From Hermatobates lingyangjiaoensis (Eukaryota > Arthropoda > Insecta > Hemiptera > Hermatobatidae): 64,000 bases of DNA. The position numbers and the translations under genes are program-made. The stretch lies in assembly GCA_026182355.1 (NCBI GenBank), contig JAPFBL010001617.1:4881001-4945000 (forward strand), given 5' to 3'. This document shows, one piece after another, positions 9,381-22,410 of the stretch. Each line of letters starts with the position of its first letter. Positions within the stretch are counted from its first letter, which is position 1. The notes beneath the pieces are model-generated. The model was given only the letters and a program-made list of their open reading frames with translations, made no database searches and had not been told where the DNA came from.

Positions 9381-12300
9381 TAGCAATATTGGTGATAAGC
9401 TTTATAGTTTTATATTATATATGTTATAATTAACACTAAACATTATAACATTAAAGCAAGCGTGATACAATTTATTTCGAAAAAAAAAAACGGTTTTTTG
9501 TCGCTGCAAATCCACAACGATTTCGTGAGAACTCACGAAAAAATTTTATAGCCTCTAAAATTCTGTCTGTACTTCATGTTGACAAATATACAGTTTTTTC
9601 ACTATTCCAATCAGACGTTCGTATTCATTATTTTTAACACTTTCATGCGTCCACCTATGAAAGGTTTTAAATTATACTAACAAGGTGGCTTGGAATTTGA
9701 TTTAAGTATGCGAGACTAGCCAATTACTGATATATTGTTTCCTTAATATATATCAGGAACGCAATAACACAGGAAACGTAGCGAAGAAAAAAACTAACAC
9801 TCACCCAGAGTAAATTAGATTTTTACGATTTTTGAGGAAGAGAAAGAAAAATAACTTTATAAAAACAAAAAAATAGGATGTAATAAAATTCCGAGTGTAG
9901 CAGTTTTTTTTAAAAAATGAAAATGTAAAACGTATTTGAAAATTGAAAGCTTTCTTTGAAAATAATAAATAAAATTAGCATATATATATATATTTATATA
10001 TATACAAGCGATCATTGATTCATGAATGGATTGTAGGACACTCATGTCAAAAAAATAATGAAATATTTTGTAGTTCATATCAAAGCACTACTAAATTAAT
10101 TTATTCGCACTCTTCATTAGGCTTCCAAAACCTCATATAAATGACATGGAATGATTAATTAATAGTTGGATTATTAATAAGTTGGACATAACCAACTTGT
10201 CCATATGGAGCAAATTTCCAAAACTGGCATCATATTTTGTATAAATACCCAATATAACAAAAAGAAACGTCCATGTTCAAAAAAGAATTGATTGTACAAG
10301 GTGAAAAGTGGCCAATGATTGCTAATGAAACTGGTAAATTTATAAAATTCACAAATTCCATAGACGTAGACGTGTAATTATGTGTTCTTATAAGACCTAA
10401 AATAGTAATTATAAGAATTTCAATAATATAATTATCATAATTTATATTAAAATTAATTATCAAATGTTATACCTTTTGTATTGTACATCTACCTCTAAAT
10501 TTAATTATTTGATATTTAATGACAACTAATATTATATTAGAATGTTCATTTTATTATAATTTGTTAATGAATACCTGTAATCTATGTTAGGGAACAGGTG
10601 AAAGAAATTCCCTGATTTGGAGGTTACCCAATTCAGGAAAACAAAAAAAATTAGTTATAATTCAGTAAACTGTATTATCTATAGTTTACTGTCTATTGCT
10701 TAATATCATTTTCAATTTAATTGATTGAATCGTAAAATAGATATAAAAATTGTTTATCTCTAGTTTCCTGAACTTTAGACCCTGAAGTACTCTGATCGAG
10801 CCCTGATCATATTAAATGTAAACAAAAAGGCTAATACCATAGTAGTTTTAATCAAAATAATGTAGACATATTTCTATCAAATGCCTAAACGAGACATAAT
10901 ATGCTATATACTCGAGAAGTTTGATATTATGTTTACTTATAGTGAAGTTGAGTGTAGGCTACTCCAGACTTGATTTATTAGTAACCCAGTAATACAATAC
11001 TTTTCATAGTTCATGATATGACTGTATCATGCCAGTTTTTGGATATATTCCTATTTTTAAGACCAACAGAAGAATGATCCATTGAAATAGTACAAAAAAG
11101 GATCTCATTCCACTTTAGAGTGATATTCGCTAATTACTGTTACTTTCATGTGGAGACAGTGTGATGCTGAAGAGATCTTGCATAAACTCCACATGTGTCG
11201 TAGGTATATCGACGACCACACAGCTTTTCAAACAACCTATGCCAACGCCAATAAATTGAAAATGTATTTCTTAAGAACCATGCTTAATGTTTACAAAGTT
11301 TACAATAGAAAAGTAATTTTCTTCACCTTTTTTAATCATAACTAAATACCACAAAATAACTGCTAATATAGCTGGAGAGTAAATAGAACTATTTTTTTCT
11401 AAAACTACTGCTTTAATTAATAATGTAAATGAATGTGTAATAAAATCACACACCTGGTTACATGCCTTACAATAAAATGTAGATGAAAGAATAATTAGTT
11501 ATGTAAATATAATTTAAAAATATAGTGTTCTCAGTAAAATTAAAAAAAAATGGTTCGATCTAATTAAATGTATTATTATTTCTTTGTTTTTGCAAACTCA
11601 TTGAAATTATAATAATTAACTATGTACAAAATACCAATTAAATTTGCAACGTATTGAAAATTAATTTAAAATATTACAAAATGACTCTAATCTTAATTAT
11701 TAGTCATCGCTATTCATTTGATTTTTTTATAACGCTGTACCATTAAAATTAGCAAAACAGAGATAACTGCATTAAAAAGAAACACTGAATTAAATACCTT
11801 GTCAATTAACTTAATAATATTTTTTCTTTTAGCAAAGTTGAGTGCACAGCGATAGAATTTTTTTAAAATATAAAACATATTATTATCGTCCGACCTAGAA
11901 AGGCAATTACTAAATTCCACTAATATATGTATTATTTCCTTTTTTTGTCTTTGATAATAAAATATTTATTTAAAATTAATATCGATTGTATACAACCATT
12001 TTTTGTTGAATACAAATCATCAAAATTTATAGGTCTGTATTTAGTTCATGATTACTTCCTGTCCATTGCATCAACAATGGCTTATTTACGAGCCAAATCA
12101 CCTTTATATGTTTTTGTTTTTTATAGTTGTAAGCGTCGGTTGTTTTATCCGGAGTTTAGAAAAAAATTGTTATACATACCACTTTAAAAGTGATTTTATT
12201 AATTAGATTACTGTGTGATGAACACGTCTGAATTTATTTTTGTTGTTCCTGTAAGTTTTTGAAAAGAAAGAAGAAAAGAATAAAAACATCTGAACATCAA

Positions 12301-13211
12301 AAGAGGTTAGTACACAATTTAAAATAATCTTTTATTTTTTTTACTACATTGCATTAAATTATTACTATTAAATGATGACAAACAAAAGAATTGAGAAATA
12401 ATAAGATATACTACATTATAGCAATGCAAAAAGAAAGGAGATAATGAAAGACATCTTTACTAACTAGCATAAGAATTGTATTTAATTAAATAATGCAACT
12501 AAAACTTTCAAAATCTTTTAAAACTGACTCATTTAAATAAATATACAATTAAAGTGTAATTTAAAAAAGTTATTCCTACAAAAAATGATGTAATTTACCT
12601 TCATTTAATTTCTTTCTTTCTTTAGAATATTATATAATTCAGTGGTTTTCTGTACAATAGATGTAATTCAAATATAATCTTTTAATATCACAAAAAAAGA
12701 AAGTAGTAATATTAGTAATTATTTTTATAGAAAGCAATATCACAAATATTAGTAAAAATATGTTATAATATGACTAATTTAGTTTTTAATGAAGTTATAA
12801 CTTTTATATTGTTTAAAACTTTGTATGTAAAAATGTAACAATTTTAACATGACATAACACAATAGTTGTTAATCAATAACAGAGTATGAATATAACTTTT
12901 TTTTAATCAATGTTTCAATTTTAAGAAACTGTTATTTTAAAACCATTTTTTTTAAACTAATTTTAATAATCTAGTTTAAAAACCTATTTTTTTTAAATTC
13001 AGCTTAATTTAAATTGATTACATCTTGCAAATAGTTATTAAATAATTGTTAAACTCATTAATACTTTTAATTTAATTCTTGATGAATAAAGTAATTAATT
13101 TTAAACATTATTTAAGAAGTCGTAACCTTTTTATATAGTAATTCCTTAGGTTCTTATATACATTATACCAGCAGACTTATATTATAAAACTTATTTACGT
13201 ACTTATATTAC
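9381..13211. other. Long A+T-rich stretch with no recognised gene
   Basis: Composition here is very A+T-rich, with homopolymer runs and a short interrupted (AT)n at 9980-10010. ORFs at 9857 (-), 10230 (-), 11714 (-) and 11927 (+) are of the kind expected by chance and show no family motif. I see nothing I can name. Confidence 0.5.
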
Positions 13212-13330
13212 ACTACCCGTCGTTGACGGGTATTTTACAAAATTTTAGAGCTGATATGTGGATTTCCAAAATATTATTAGAAATTATTAGTACCGTCATT
13301 ATTATTACTCCGTAACTGTCATTAGATCTG
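13212..13330 (-). mobile_element. Short Helitron 3'-end fragment, diverged
   Basis: A hairpin (ACCCGTC and GACGGGT arms, 13215-13233) resembles the 3'-terminal hairpin of the Helitrons here. The following TTCCAAAATATTATTAGAAA matches the region just inside their 3' ends (118-140 and 36177-36200). The terminal CTAG is not preserved. Confidence 0.45.
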
Positions 13331-13689
13331 GAGTTTCTTTTACGTTTTGCAGCTTTAGATACTGAACTCAAATTTTATTTTATTCATGGCAGTATAGGTA
13401 CTGGAATCGATTGCGTTGTAGGGAGGAGATAAGGACAGAATTTCTCACAGTCAAAGTCAAGTTACACTCTGATTGAGGGAGGTACGAAGCCCATAATTGA
13501 AGATAGAAGTAAAGTCTAATTTTTTTAACATTCTTCAGCAACTATATAAACCAATCACATTGTTCAAACCTCCACAATGTGTTTACCCTAACAGATATCA
13601 TCCCGGTAATGTGCCATATTCTTCACGCAGCCAGAAGTGTTAAATATGAATTATATTAAAACTAAATTGTATATCCTGAAAATTAAAAT

Positions 13690-14295
13690 TTCTCCTGGCC
13701 ATTGTCCGTTTGTACGTTTCATTGACAATGTCATTTTCCAGAAATTGACTTAGGCAGATTGACTTGATATTTTACAGAAAAATGGACCTCATAGTGTTTG
13801 GGAGTAATTATGCATGATAGGAAAGTCACATTTTTGCCAGAAACCTGTTTTTAGACTACATTTTCTTTCCCCTAAACTACTAATTCTAGAGTTCTGAGAT
13901 TTTAATATTATCTTTGGGGTTACAAATGCAATAAACGAAAAATATACTCAAATTTTTATAACGACAAGAATAACCTTTTTTTTAATAAAATGTAAAAATT
14001 TTGACTTATAGTTCAATCTGAAAGCTTGTGAGAGCGATACAAGCCATACCATTTAACGGATCAAAATGAAACTATACCTAAAAATAGAAGAATCGGTGAA
14101 GGGTGAGTTGAGATAATTTTTTTTAAAACTATATTCACCAAAATGGTGTTACAGTACATTTTCTGTTTTCAGAAAATGCCTTTTTGACGCTAAACGGCTC
14201 ATTACAAAACAATGAATAGAAGAAAAAATTAAATGTTAATAAAAACTAATTCATGAAATTTCAATCACGGCAAAGATCAATAAAGCTATAAAAAC
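13690..14295 (+). repeat. RepR dispersed repeat, copy 2
   Basis: This shares long blocks, in reverse complement, with 54640-55180. Examples are GTAATTATGCATGATAGGAA (13803), CAGAAAACGCC-like text near 14165, and the end block ATTTCAATCACGGCAAAGA followed by CAATAAAGCTATA (14257-14290). It shares CGATACAAGCCATACC with copy 1. No coding capacity is visible. Confidence 0.65.
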
Positions 14296-16115
14296 TGATT
14301 GTTTATCCTAGACTAACGGATCACCGTATAAATAACACTTGTCGTATTTATTTGCATTGTTTACATTGACTTAGAAATTTTTTGAGTGAATCTAGTGAAA
14401 TAATATAATGTTTAGAGGTATAACGAAAAAAATTGAAATGACTTAACGACTTATATGTGATGTAAGAAGAATAAAATTCTTGTATGTGAGAAATTAACGC
14501 CAATAGAGCATATCAAACATATGTATAATCTCTGATTCTTTTCATGGTATGATGGGTTTGTCTTAACAAAATGTTCTAATCGATCTAAATGTTGCACCAT
14601 TCTACAAAGCTGCCATATCAGATGCAGATTTTCTTATGTTTATGAATTACATTATTTTTGGGTAATATTGAAGTTTGTGGAATGAACTTTTTTTTCGTCC
14701 TATAGAAGAACTTCTATGTTTTTGACAAATATCCAGTTTTTTCACTATTCTAGTCTAATAGTTCCTACCATTATTTTTAAAAATTTCAAGCTTCCAGCTA
14801 TAAATTTAATTTTATTTAACATTTAATTTGTCAGGTACAGCTTGATGAAGAGTGTTTGGCGATGGCTTTCCAGCCAAGAAATACATTATGACTTCCTCTT
14901 CGACGTAGGCACTTGCTTCGCTTTCACTCCTGCAGGAGTACCTACATCACACTTGCTATGGCAGGCACCTTTAGCAAAATAGATTTAATCCATTTAATGA
15001 AAATGGATTCATTAACTGTTTGTCTTTTTTTCAAAAAGTTTATAAATTTCTGACTTGTTCTTCATAAATATCCAAGCTACTGCTAGCTTGATAACAGAAT
15101 TATAAGTTATTGCAATCCTTGAAGAACAAACTGGTGCACATTTCAGACTTGATTTGAATACTTTAGTGGACGACAAATAGGTTTCTCTGACTGGAAATTT
15201 AATCTACGTATCCTCAAAATAGTAGATGATCACTTGTGAATCTGAAGGATTAACAATTATCTGGCAATTGCTCAAAATCATTTGTCGCAATGGGATTATA
15301 TACAAGTTTAACCGAGACGAAAATTGCATATTTAATGAAAAAACATTTGTTTTCATATTTTGTCCTGATTTTAACGTAGAATACACTGAGAATAGTGAAA
15401 AATGAAACAATATTGAAGCAAAGATTCAAGAAAATATTGTGGAAGCATTTATCATGGCCAGCCAAAACTTCATGGTTACTGGTTAGTCAACGACAATGGC
15501 ACTTCTGCACTTACTTGACTGCTGCAGTCGAAAAACATGTTTCTTCCCATGCCACACTCTGATGCACAAATACAACCAAGTGTCATTATACATGCCTTAC
15601 ACGATATCTGTAATTAAGCAACTAACTGTATACTAAAAGTATAAAGAATCAAACCAGAAATTGAAAGCATTCTTATTTTCTTTAGACCAACGTATGTATT
15701 TATACCGTGACTTGAACTTTTACTTGCTCTTTATCTTCTGGATGCTGAAATTCATAAACGATGTTCTACTCCAATAAAACCTCTCATAACAAAAAATATA
15801 TACTTGTTTCCAGGTATAATAAACGATTTAATACATCACTTTATTAAAAAGAAAGTATACACATAATCTGAATTAACACAACAAGAATACAAATGTTTAA
15901 CAACTTGAAATGAACATAAAAAATTTGTAACTTGTATAAAAAGATTAATACGTCTTTCAGAAGTACTCTGATCATTGAAGTAGATGAATAGATGCAGGTT
16001 TCAGGACATTAAATTCTTATGAAATTTAACATGTTTTGAAACCAACAAAATAGTAAAGGCTATGTTCCTAGGTGTGATGCGATGATAGGTGTTGAAGGGC
16101 GCCTCAAATCACGAG
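14296..16115. other. A+T-rich spacer with no recognised gene
   Basis: No homology recognised. Overlapping minus-strand ORFs at 15204-15465 in two frames carry no motif. Confidence 0.4.
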
Positions 16116-16174
16116 CCCTTATCAGTTCTCCGTCCAGTCACAAGAAGCAACACTGGACTGGAAAATGATAAGGA
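16116..16174. repeat. Imperfect inverted repeat (hairpin)
   Basis: Arms of about 23 bases (16116-16138 and 16152-16174) read CCCTTATCA...GTCCAGT and ACTGGAC...GATAAGG, with three or four mismatches and a 13-base loop. It lies in a short, more G+C-rich patch. Class unknown. Confidence 0.55.
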
Positions 16175-17024
16175 CCCGGAATTCGAATGTTCGCAGGGAT
16201 GAAAGCATCATGTCAATAAACACACCTTGCAACCAAACCTACAGAAGAAAAAAAAGAATTAATATTACATGTTTAAATCTTAACTACTAGTAAAATGTCG
16301 ATTGATTAATTCTCTTAGTGGTAGAATTTGTTTAGCATGCATACTGCTTCGTCATTTAGCATTTTTTTTTTATTTGTTTGCGAACTACTATCCATTTGAT
16401 TGCATATAGGAAACCCTCACTTCTTTCCTAAAGCTTATTAGAGCAGAGACCTGCAATGAGTAGTTGATGATGTAAAAGATCAAACCGACGGCTTTGGGTC
16501 CTTTAACCGGGATTACTTTAGTTAACTATACTTATGTAAGTATACTTAAATTACAAAGTTTAAGTACATTTACATGTATGAGTAAGAAACAGGCTAAGAA
16601 AGACAAAACAGCTCTTTGATCAGTTTACAGAACATACTTGCTAATTAGTAATGCAACTTTCAAGGAAATGAAAGATAATAGCTTTTATCTTTAATCATCA
16701 GTGCGGGAAAAAATCCCCCCCTCAAAAAACGCTTCCTCCCAAAAAGAAAATGAATTTATTTTTTGACTAGAAGTAGTTAACCAATTAATGTATACCAAAT
16801 TATTAAAAAATATAAAAATGTCTGGAAAATAAAAATAATTTTTACAGGTCATTATGTTTCTTTAAACAAAAACTGGAAAATAGCACAATATAAAAATACT
16901 GAAGTAAAAGAGCTGCAATCATTCGTATTTTCAATGAAAGTTAGCACCATCATTATATAACTGCGAGAGACCAAGTTTGTGTAAGAGCATAACTAGCTAA
17001 CCCTTGAGCCTTATTCTCATTATT

Positions 17025-17063
17025 GTCCTGATGATGAATGTGGTACATTCGAAACATGTCGAC
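17025..17063 (+). ncRNA. Hammerhead ribozyme-like motif, family 3, copy 2 (best preserved)
   Basis: CTGATGA at 17028-17034, one extra T, hairpin GAATGT/GGT/ACATTC (17036-17050), GAAA, then C-AT-G as a one-pair stem III closed by the A-T pair. The UH cleavage triplet is GTC (17058-17060), followed by GAC. The GTC just before CTGATGA pairs with that GAC to start stem I. Every catalytic core base is present. The single T between the CTGATGA box and stem II departs from the canonical fold. Minimal stem III is typical of hammerheads in Penelope-like elements. Confidence 0.6.
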
Positions 17064-17289
17064 TGGTAGTATTAGTGATAAACTTTATAATTTTAATGAA
17101 GAGACGAGGAAGGAGTTCCGGAAATTTGAGAAATTATGTAAGAAACAGATAAGAGCGTAATATGGGGCGTTATTTAACAATATATGTTTAAATGAAGGAC
17201 TGCTTCCAACTTTTACATATATATATATTTACACACAAACACACACTTATATTATTACAATCACACACATGCATACATACACTTTATCT

Positions 17290-17450
17290 ATCCATTTATG
17301 TTTATCTACTCATTTATTAATCTATCCAAATCTCTCTCTCTCTCTCTCTATTAATTTTTTTTTCTATAGCTATATCTATATCCTTTCTCTCTATCTATCT
17401 ATTTATCCGTCTCTCTTCTTTCTATCTGATATTTTGCCCGTTTCTTCCCC
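17290..17450 (+). repeat. CT- and TCTA-rich simple repeat
   Basis: Contains (CT)n at 17332-17350 and several TCTATCTAT-like blocks. The ORF reading SLSLSLSI here is a by-product of the repeat. Confidence 0.75.
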
Positions 17451-17743
17451 ATCTCCATTCGCTACCCATCAATATTAATATATTAACATCGTAATATTAT
17501 AATACGTAGTATATTAATATATTAAGATAATCTCCACCCATTTTAGTATGGTAATAGCAGAAATAACAGATTCTGCCAATAATTTGGTAATACCAAGTCT
17601 CAAATCATTACTGAGAATGCACAGAATCCTAGATCAAGTAATCATATTCTGTTTTCTTTGGTTTATATCACCGAATAGTAAATTATATACATACATGCAT
17701 AATGAGAAAAAATTAGTATTAATTTATCTTTTAATTATTTTTT

Positions 17744-17820
17744 GAGGGGGGATTTTTTCCCGGGGGGGGGGGGTTCCTCCGGGGGATTTTTTCCCGGGGG
17801 GGGTTCCTCCGGGGGATGTT
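17744..17820. repeat. G-tract tandem repeat
   Basis: Two and a half units of GGGGGATTTTTTCCC, a run of 8-12 G, then TTCCTCC. It includes a 12-base G run at 17762-17773. The units overlap the right inverted repeat of the preceding segment. Confidence 0.75.
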
Positions 17821-18959
17821 TTCCTAGACCCTTTAATCATCCTTCTAATCAATGTTTCTTCCTCTTTCCGAATGACTCATGACTGGAAGGTACCACTGTA
17901 AAGCATTATGTCAAACTATACAGAAATACAGTCGGCCAAATATACATTTACAATACACTATATTATAAAATTTCTTTTAACGTTGAACAAGAAAACATTT
18001 ACTACGATTTCACTAAATATAATTGTTACCATTTAAGTCTAATTTATTTAAGATAGTCCTTTTTTAATCACTTTAAGTTAATTATAATAATAAACAATAT
18101 ATTTTATAAAATAGATCACACACACCGTGCTCCATAACATGCTGTACAGATAACTGCAACGACGGATCACAATGAAATTCAAAAGAAACAGAAATGGCTT
18201 CAGAGTTCTTGTTATATCTTACTATAAAAAGGTTACTTTCTCAAAAAAAATCGGGGACAATAAACGAGAATATTAGTCTGGGAATAGACACTGTAACAAC
18301 ATAAAAGGGAATATTTGCTTTCTATCAGTGGTGTCCAACCAGATTTGATTACATTTATTTATTTAAAAAAAAGGAATGTTTTTGAACTTAATGATCCAGC
18401 AAAATTCAATTTATCAAAAAAAAGAAAAAAAACATTTCTGAACCTTATCAAAACCGTCGCTCTGAAAAAATCTACAAAAATTTGTTGGACCCCCACCAGA
18501 CTAGACACGGGAGACGATATTTCAAATGAACAGGCTCACGTTCAAATGTTGGCGAATATCTCCAGCGCTAAAACCTCGGCTCAAATAAAAAAAAAATTAC
18601 GGATTGCACATTACGTAATTGCAATTACGGATTGCACAACTAATGATTTAAAAAAAATGATTGATTGACAAGAGTCAAGAACTAGTGACCATGTCATGAC
18701 GTCACGCATCAGTGGTATCCGCGCAAGACTTGATACTACAGAATGCACCACTATTTTTCTTAAGATAACACCGATTCATTTCACGACCAAACCAACAGCA
18801 ATTATAAAACTAAAACTCAAAAGAAATTTAGCCCTGTCGATACATAAAGTTTTGTTATTCAACTTTCCTTTCGGAAGTAAATTTTTTTTTTATTATTATT
18901 TGAGGGTGACTATAGTACTGCGTCTTAAAAAAAAAACTATTGTACTCCCCCTCTTCTGT
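17821..18959. other. Non-coding stretch with a short dispersed motif
   Basis: The ORF at 18315-18668 (117 codons, lysine-rich) has no recognised domain. Its end contains ACGGATTGCACAACTAATGA (18626), which recurs at 29437 in another reading context. That suggests a dispersed repeat rather than a gene. Confidence 0.4.
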
Positions 18960-19200
18960 ACTAAAGTACCCCAGCAGTTAGCTTCAACGCCTCCAAGAAG
19001 CTCAGCACTTTTGCTGGTTCCAGCGGTAAAAGTTTTTCTATGGTTTGTTGAGTGTCCCGAAGCACCTGCCTCTCTGCAGTAAACTTGCTTTACAAGTTAT
19101 CAGCAGGTGCAACGGTGTTTCTTCCTTTTTGCAGAATCTGCACAAACCATCATTGATAATGTCCATTCAGGCTCTCTATGTTTCGGGAGAAAGTACTTCT
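18960..19200 (-). pseudogene. Non-LTR retrotransposon pol tail remnant
   Basis: On the minus strand, from about 19150, the text reads DGLCRFCKKEETPLHLLITC. This has the C-x2-C-x(n)-H-x(4)-C arrangement found at the C-terminus of Jockey/I-type non-LTR polymerases. After a frameshift it continues as VLRDTQQTIEKLLPLEP and LSFLEALKLTAG (18960-19060), like the usual last segment of such proteins. Upstream (19200-19440) the RNase H region is not readable with certainty. Plus-strand ORFs covering this region are shadows. Confidence 0.55.
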
Positions 19201-19690
19201 TTCTCCTTCTTCGGGTCCTCAGGTGCACTTGTGGGAGGATCCCACTAGTTAGCGCTTTTGGACCCTCTGCATTTCCGGAGGATGGTCTCCAGACTTCCTT
19301 CTCCTTACAGGGAAAAATTCCTGAAGCTCTATCGGCGGTATTTTGTCCGCTCCGGCAGAGCACCGCATACCGGAATAAGGCTATTTACTCAAGAGGGTCG
19401 CCTGGTACCCTTGAGGCTCCGCTCATAATACAGAAACCACTGTATCATCCATCCTCTGGCACGGATCGCATAACACCTTAGATTGGGGCTGGGATAAAAG
19501 GAGGGTATTTGGGGATTAGGAAGGATGGGAAACGAAGGTGGTCAGGCCCAGCCCCTGATCACCTCCTCCTCTTTCGTTTGTCCCTGCATATAGCAGGTTA
19601 ACAGTGTAGCCTCGTGAAGGCCGAAAGTCGGAGTTGAGTGTTAGAGGCTATTAGAGGCGCTTAATCACTCCATTACTACCCCAAGTAAAA
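19201..19690. other. G+C-richer segment of unknown origin
   Basis: Markedly richer in G+C than the surroundings, with long open frames on both strands (19100-19363 minus, 19107-19481 plus) that look incidental. It is probably the body and flank of the same non-LTR element, since it adjoins the recognisable tail, but no protein motif supports this. Confidence 0.35.
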
Positions 19691-21657
19691 TTTAGATCTT
19701 ACCTTATTAAAAATTACGAGTGAAAAGGGGGGATTTTAGATAAATTCTTTTATCAAAAAGAACCGTTATATACTGGATATTTATTGAAGTTAACTGATTT
19801 TCTAAGAGATTTTGGAGTAGTAATGACATAGTATAACGACACATCATCAAAAAAAGTAGTAATACTTCATAAAATACCTAATAGTGTGTAATTAACAAAG
19901 AAAAATACTAAGAATATCCTTAATATGTCGTTACTTAATATTTAAAGGCAAAAATTCAACGGGATACCTAGATCATTATACTTTTTAACTTTTGACAAGT
20001 TTTTGACAGCACACTCATGCCAGGAAACTAGAAACTTTTTTCGACAAAAGTAAATGAAGAAATCATCTGACACAATAATTCCAAATTTTATAAATTAAAA
20101 TTTAAAAAAAGTTAACTTTTTATGACCAATTAGTGATTACGAAAGTTTGAATGGTAAGTCAAAAACCATGCTGTACCATTGCGGCAGCTTATATATCAAC
20201 TGAATGTATGTCGATCTTCATTATCATCCCCTAACAAAAATTACCTTTTGTGTTAACTAGAGCAGAACACAAAAACTATTTGTCTCCAAGTCAGATTTTT
20301 TTCACAGGTTCCCTAACTCTGCTAGAAATTAATATAAACTTTAAAAGAACCTTTGTATAAGCGAATTCGTAAATAGTAACATTTTCTACGCCTTCAAAAT
20401 TTGAACTAATGTGGTAATTATATCCTAATAATGTGGCTTTTAACAAACTATTCCTTTTATTTCTGAATTACTGCTAGGAAGTACGTTAATAACCGTGGTT
20501 TGAAAAATATGAATTTCGATCTGAAAATAAGTAAAACACAAAAATAAATTAAATCTCCTTATGGCTTATATTTCTGTTGAGGTTAGAAAAAAATTACAAA
20601 ATTGGAAGCAGCTGAAAAGGATAAAGCAGGGTAGAGCAAAGAACATCTGCTATTACAAGAGACATTGGAACTCAGTGAAGCATGGGAAAGGTCAGAATGA
20701 CTAACAAACCTGGCATTCAGGTCTCAACCGTCCCTCAGTGCTTCCCTTTGCCCAAAGGTATCTCATCCTCCTAGTGCAACTTCAAAATGCCTCCTTCAAA
20801 TCTAGAGGGTCCAAAGGAAGTCAGGCCCTCTCTCAGTCTCCTCGACATCATAGAACATTGTTTTCATGGAAATTTTGCTGTGGCTATCCTTAATGCTGAA
20901 AGGAAAAACATGGATAATAATTCAATAAATTAATTGACTGACAGTAAGAAAAATTCATTGTCCTAACAATAAATTCTTAAATTTGGGACTGTAGTCCCAG
21001 TTCCCTAGAGAAGATCGTAAAATCATTTATGTTCATTTTTTGGGTTATCACAAAAAAAAAAAATTCAATACATTTCATAAATCAAATGATACTCAATCAA
21101 CTGAATAATTTTTGTTACATTTGGTTAAGGATGGCCTAGTTGGAAGTTCATTTTTTCACACAACGCTAACGCAGTCTGTGATTTTTATACGGGTTCTTTT
21201 AGCGTAACACTACCTCAACACATTACCAACTTAACCAACAAACTATAGAGCTTATTATAACCAAGCATCCGTCAAACCTTCCAACCCAGCACACAAAAAT
21301 CATCTAAAATATGAACAATGGGGCTTAAACACTTCAAAGTACGGAAATCTAAAAACTCAAACATTTTTTTATGTCCACTTCTATAGCCGAGTAAAAAAGA
21401 ACTAGACTAATATTAAAGAGTCATATTATTGTAAAAAGTATATGCGTGCTCATAATGTAGCACTGAAAGAATTCTGAATGTGCCTCTAAAGTAATATATT
21501 GAGTGATGCAAATATATACTCATACATGTAGCTTACATGCATGGTCGGTAAATAGTAAATGTTTCCAGTTTTCATCTGAAATAAAAATTAACCAGAGAGC
21601 TCTTAGAAGGAAATGTAATTCAATAGCTAATTTTTTTGTAGCTTAAATTTAACTTAA
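19691..21657. other. A+T-rich spacer with no recognised gene
   Basis: No coding region or named repeat identified. Confidence 0.4.
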
Positions 21658-21690
21658 AGCAGAACTCCATGTGTTCGAAACGCGTTGTTT
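21658..21690 (+). ncRNA. Degenerate hammerhead-like tail, GAAACGCGTT family, copy 1
   Basis: A hairpin (GAAC ... GTTC) is followed by GAAACGCGTT (21677-21686). This fits the GAAA box, a one-pair C-G stem III closed by A-T, and a GTT cleavage triplet. The expected CTGANGA box is degraded to an unrecognisable AAAGCA. A second copy of GAAACGCGTT, followed by a similar TGAATAAA-type tail, lies at 29342. Confidence 0.35.
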
Positions 21691-22362
21691 TAATAAATCA
21701 TTTGAATGAGCAGACAATAACTGTACTTTTCCTCAACATGGGTAAATACTACATAGTAATAACTGAGCTGCAGTATTTGAAATGCCTTTTTATTCCATTC
21801 CATCACTCTTTCAATATTGTTATTATACCTACAAATTGATTATGTTAATTAATTATAATAATTATTCCTATTTATAAGGGATATTTTATGAATTTATTGA
21901 ATCAGATATAATAAGGAATGTTAATTAATTGTATTTATAGTAAATAGTGTATTTAAAAAAATTAACTTCGGAGATTGAGGGTGATTGTATTTTCTACCGA
22001 TCTTTTAGGACAGCGGTCACCTATCTGTGGTCCATGAAAATATTTAGGTGATCGGTGAAGAAAAGGACCATTATTAAATAATGGCTCTTTTTTTTATAAA
22101 ATGACCATAAAAAAAGGAAAAAACGAAACTTATCATAGATTTAAGATTTTAAAGCTACTTTATTATTATTATTACATATCTGAAAAAAAAACCTTCACGC
22201 CTCGAATGTTCACATTCCAAAGCGAATAGATAGTGCAGAGTTACAGCTTCTGACAGGAAAAACGCGGAGTTCGTGAGAACACTGCTACATGAGTCTGAGA
22301 GTCATCGTTGCCTGTCTCTCGACTTATAGAGAGGCATCTTTCCCTCCGCATCTTGTTTTTGG

Positions 22363-22396
22363 ATCATATTCATATGGGAGGTAGCTCCCATATGAA
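22363..22396. repeat. Short perfect inverted repeat
   Basis: TTCATATGGGAG and CTCCCATATGAA, 12 bases each, flank GTAG. This could form a stable hairpin. It sits immediately upstream of the direct duplication at 22411-22573. Confidence 0.6.
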
Positions 22397-22410
22397 CAAG
22401 GGAATATGTT

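Larger units (their letters stand above)
16704..17762. mobile_element. ~1.06 kb segment bounded by 25-bp inverted repeats
   Basis: The left end (16704-16729) starts CGGGAAAAAATCCCCCC and then CTCAAAAAA. The right end (17738-17762) is its reverse complement apart from one base of the C/G run. Inside lie a hammerhead-like motif (17025-17063), a CT/TCTA-rich simple repeat (17290-17450) and no transposase. No target-site duplication is obvious because the right end continues into G-tract tandem repeats. It could be a non-autonomous DNA element or a pair of oppositely oriented low-complexity repeats. Confidence 0.45.

Noticed and set aside
11927..12187. 86-codon ORF
   Set aside because: No motif recognised; composition explains it. 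A faint resemblance to a shadow frame of the Helitron tail (MAYL) is too weak to use.
18315..18668. 117-codon lysine-rich ORF as a possible small gene
   Set aside because: No recognisable domain; it contains a dispersed repeat word also found at 29437 in a different context and depends on A-runs.
19107..19481. 124-codon plus-strand ORF in G+C-rich DNA
   Set aside because: The minus strand carries the recognisable non-LTR pol tail just beside it, so the plus ORF is probably a shadow.
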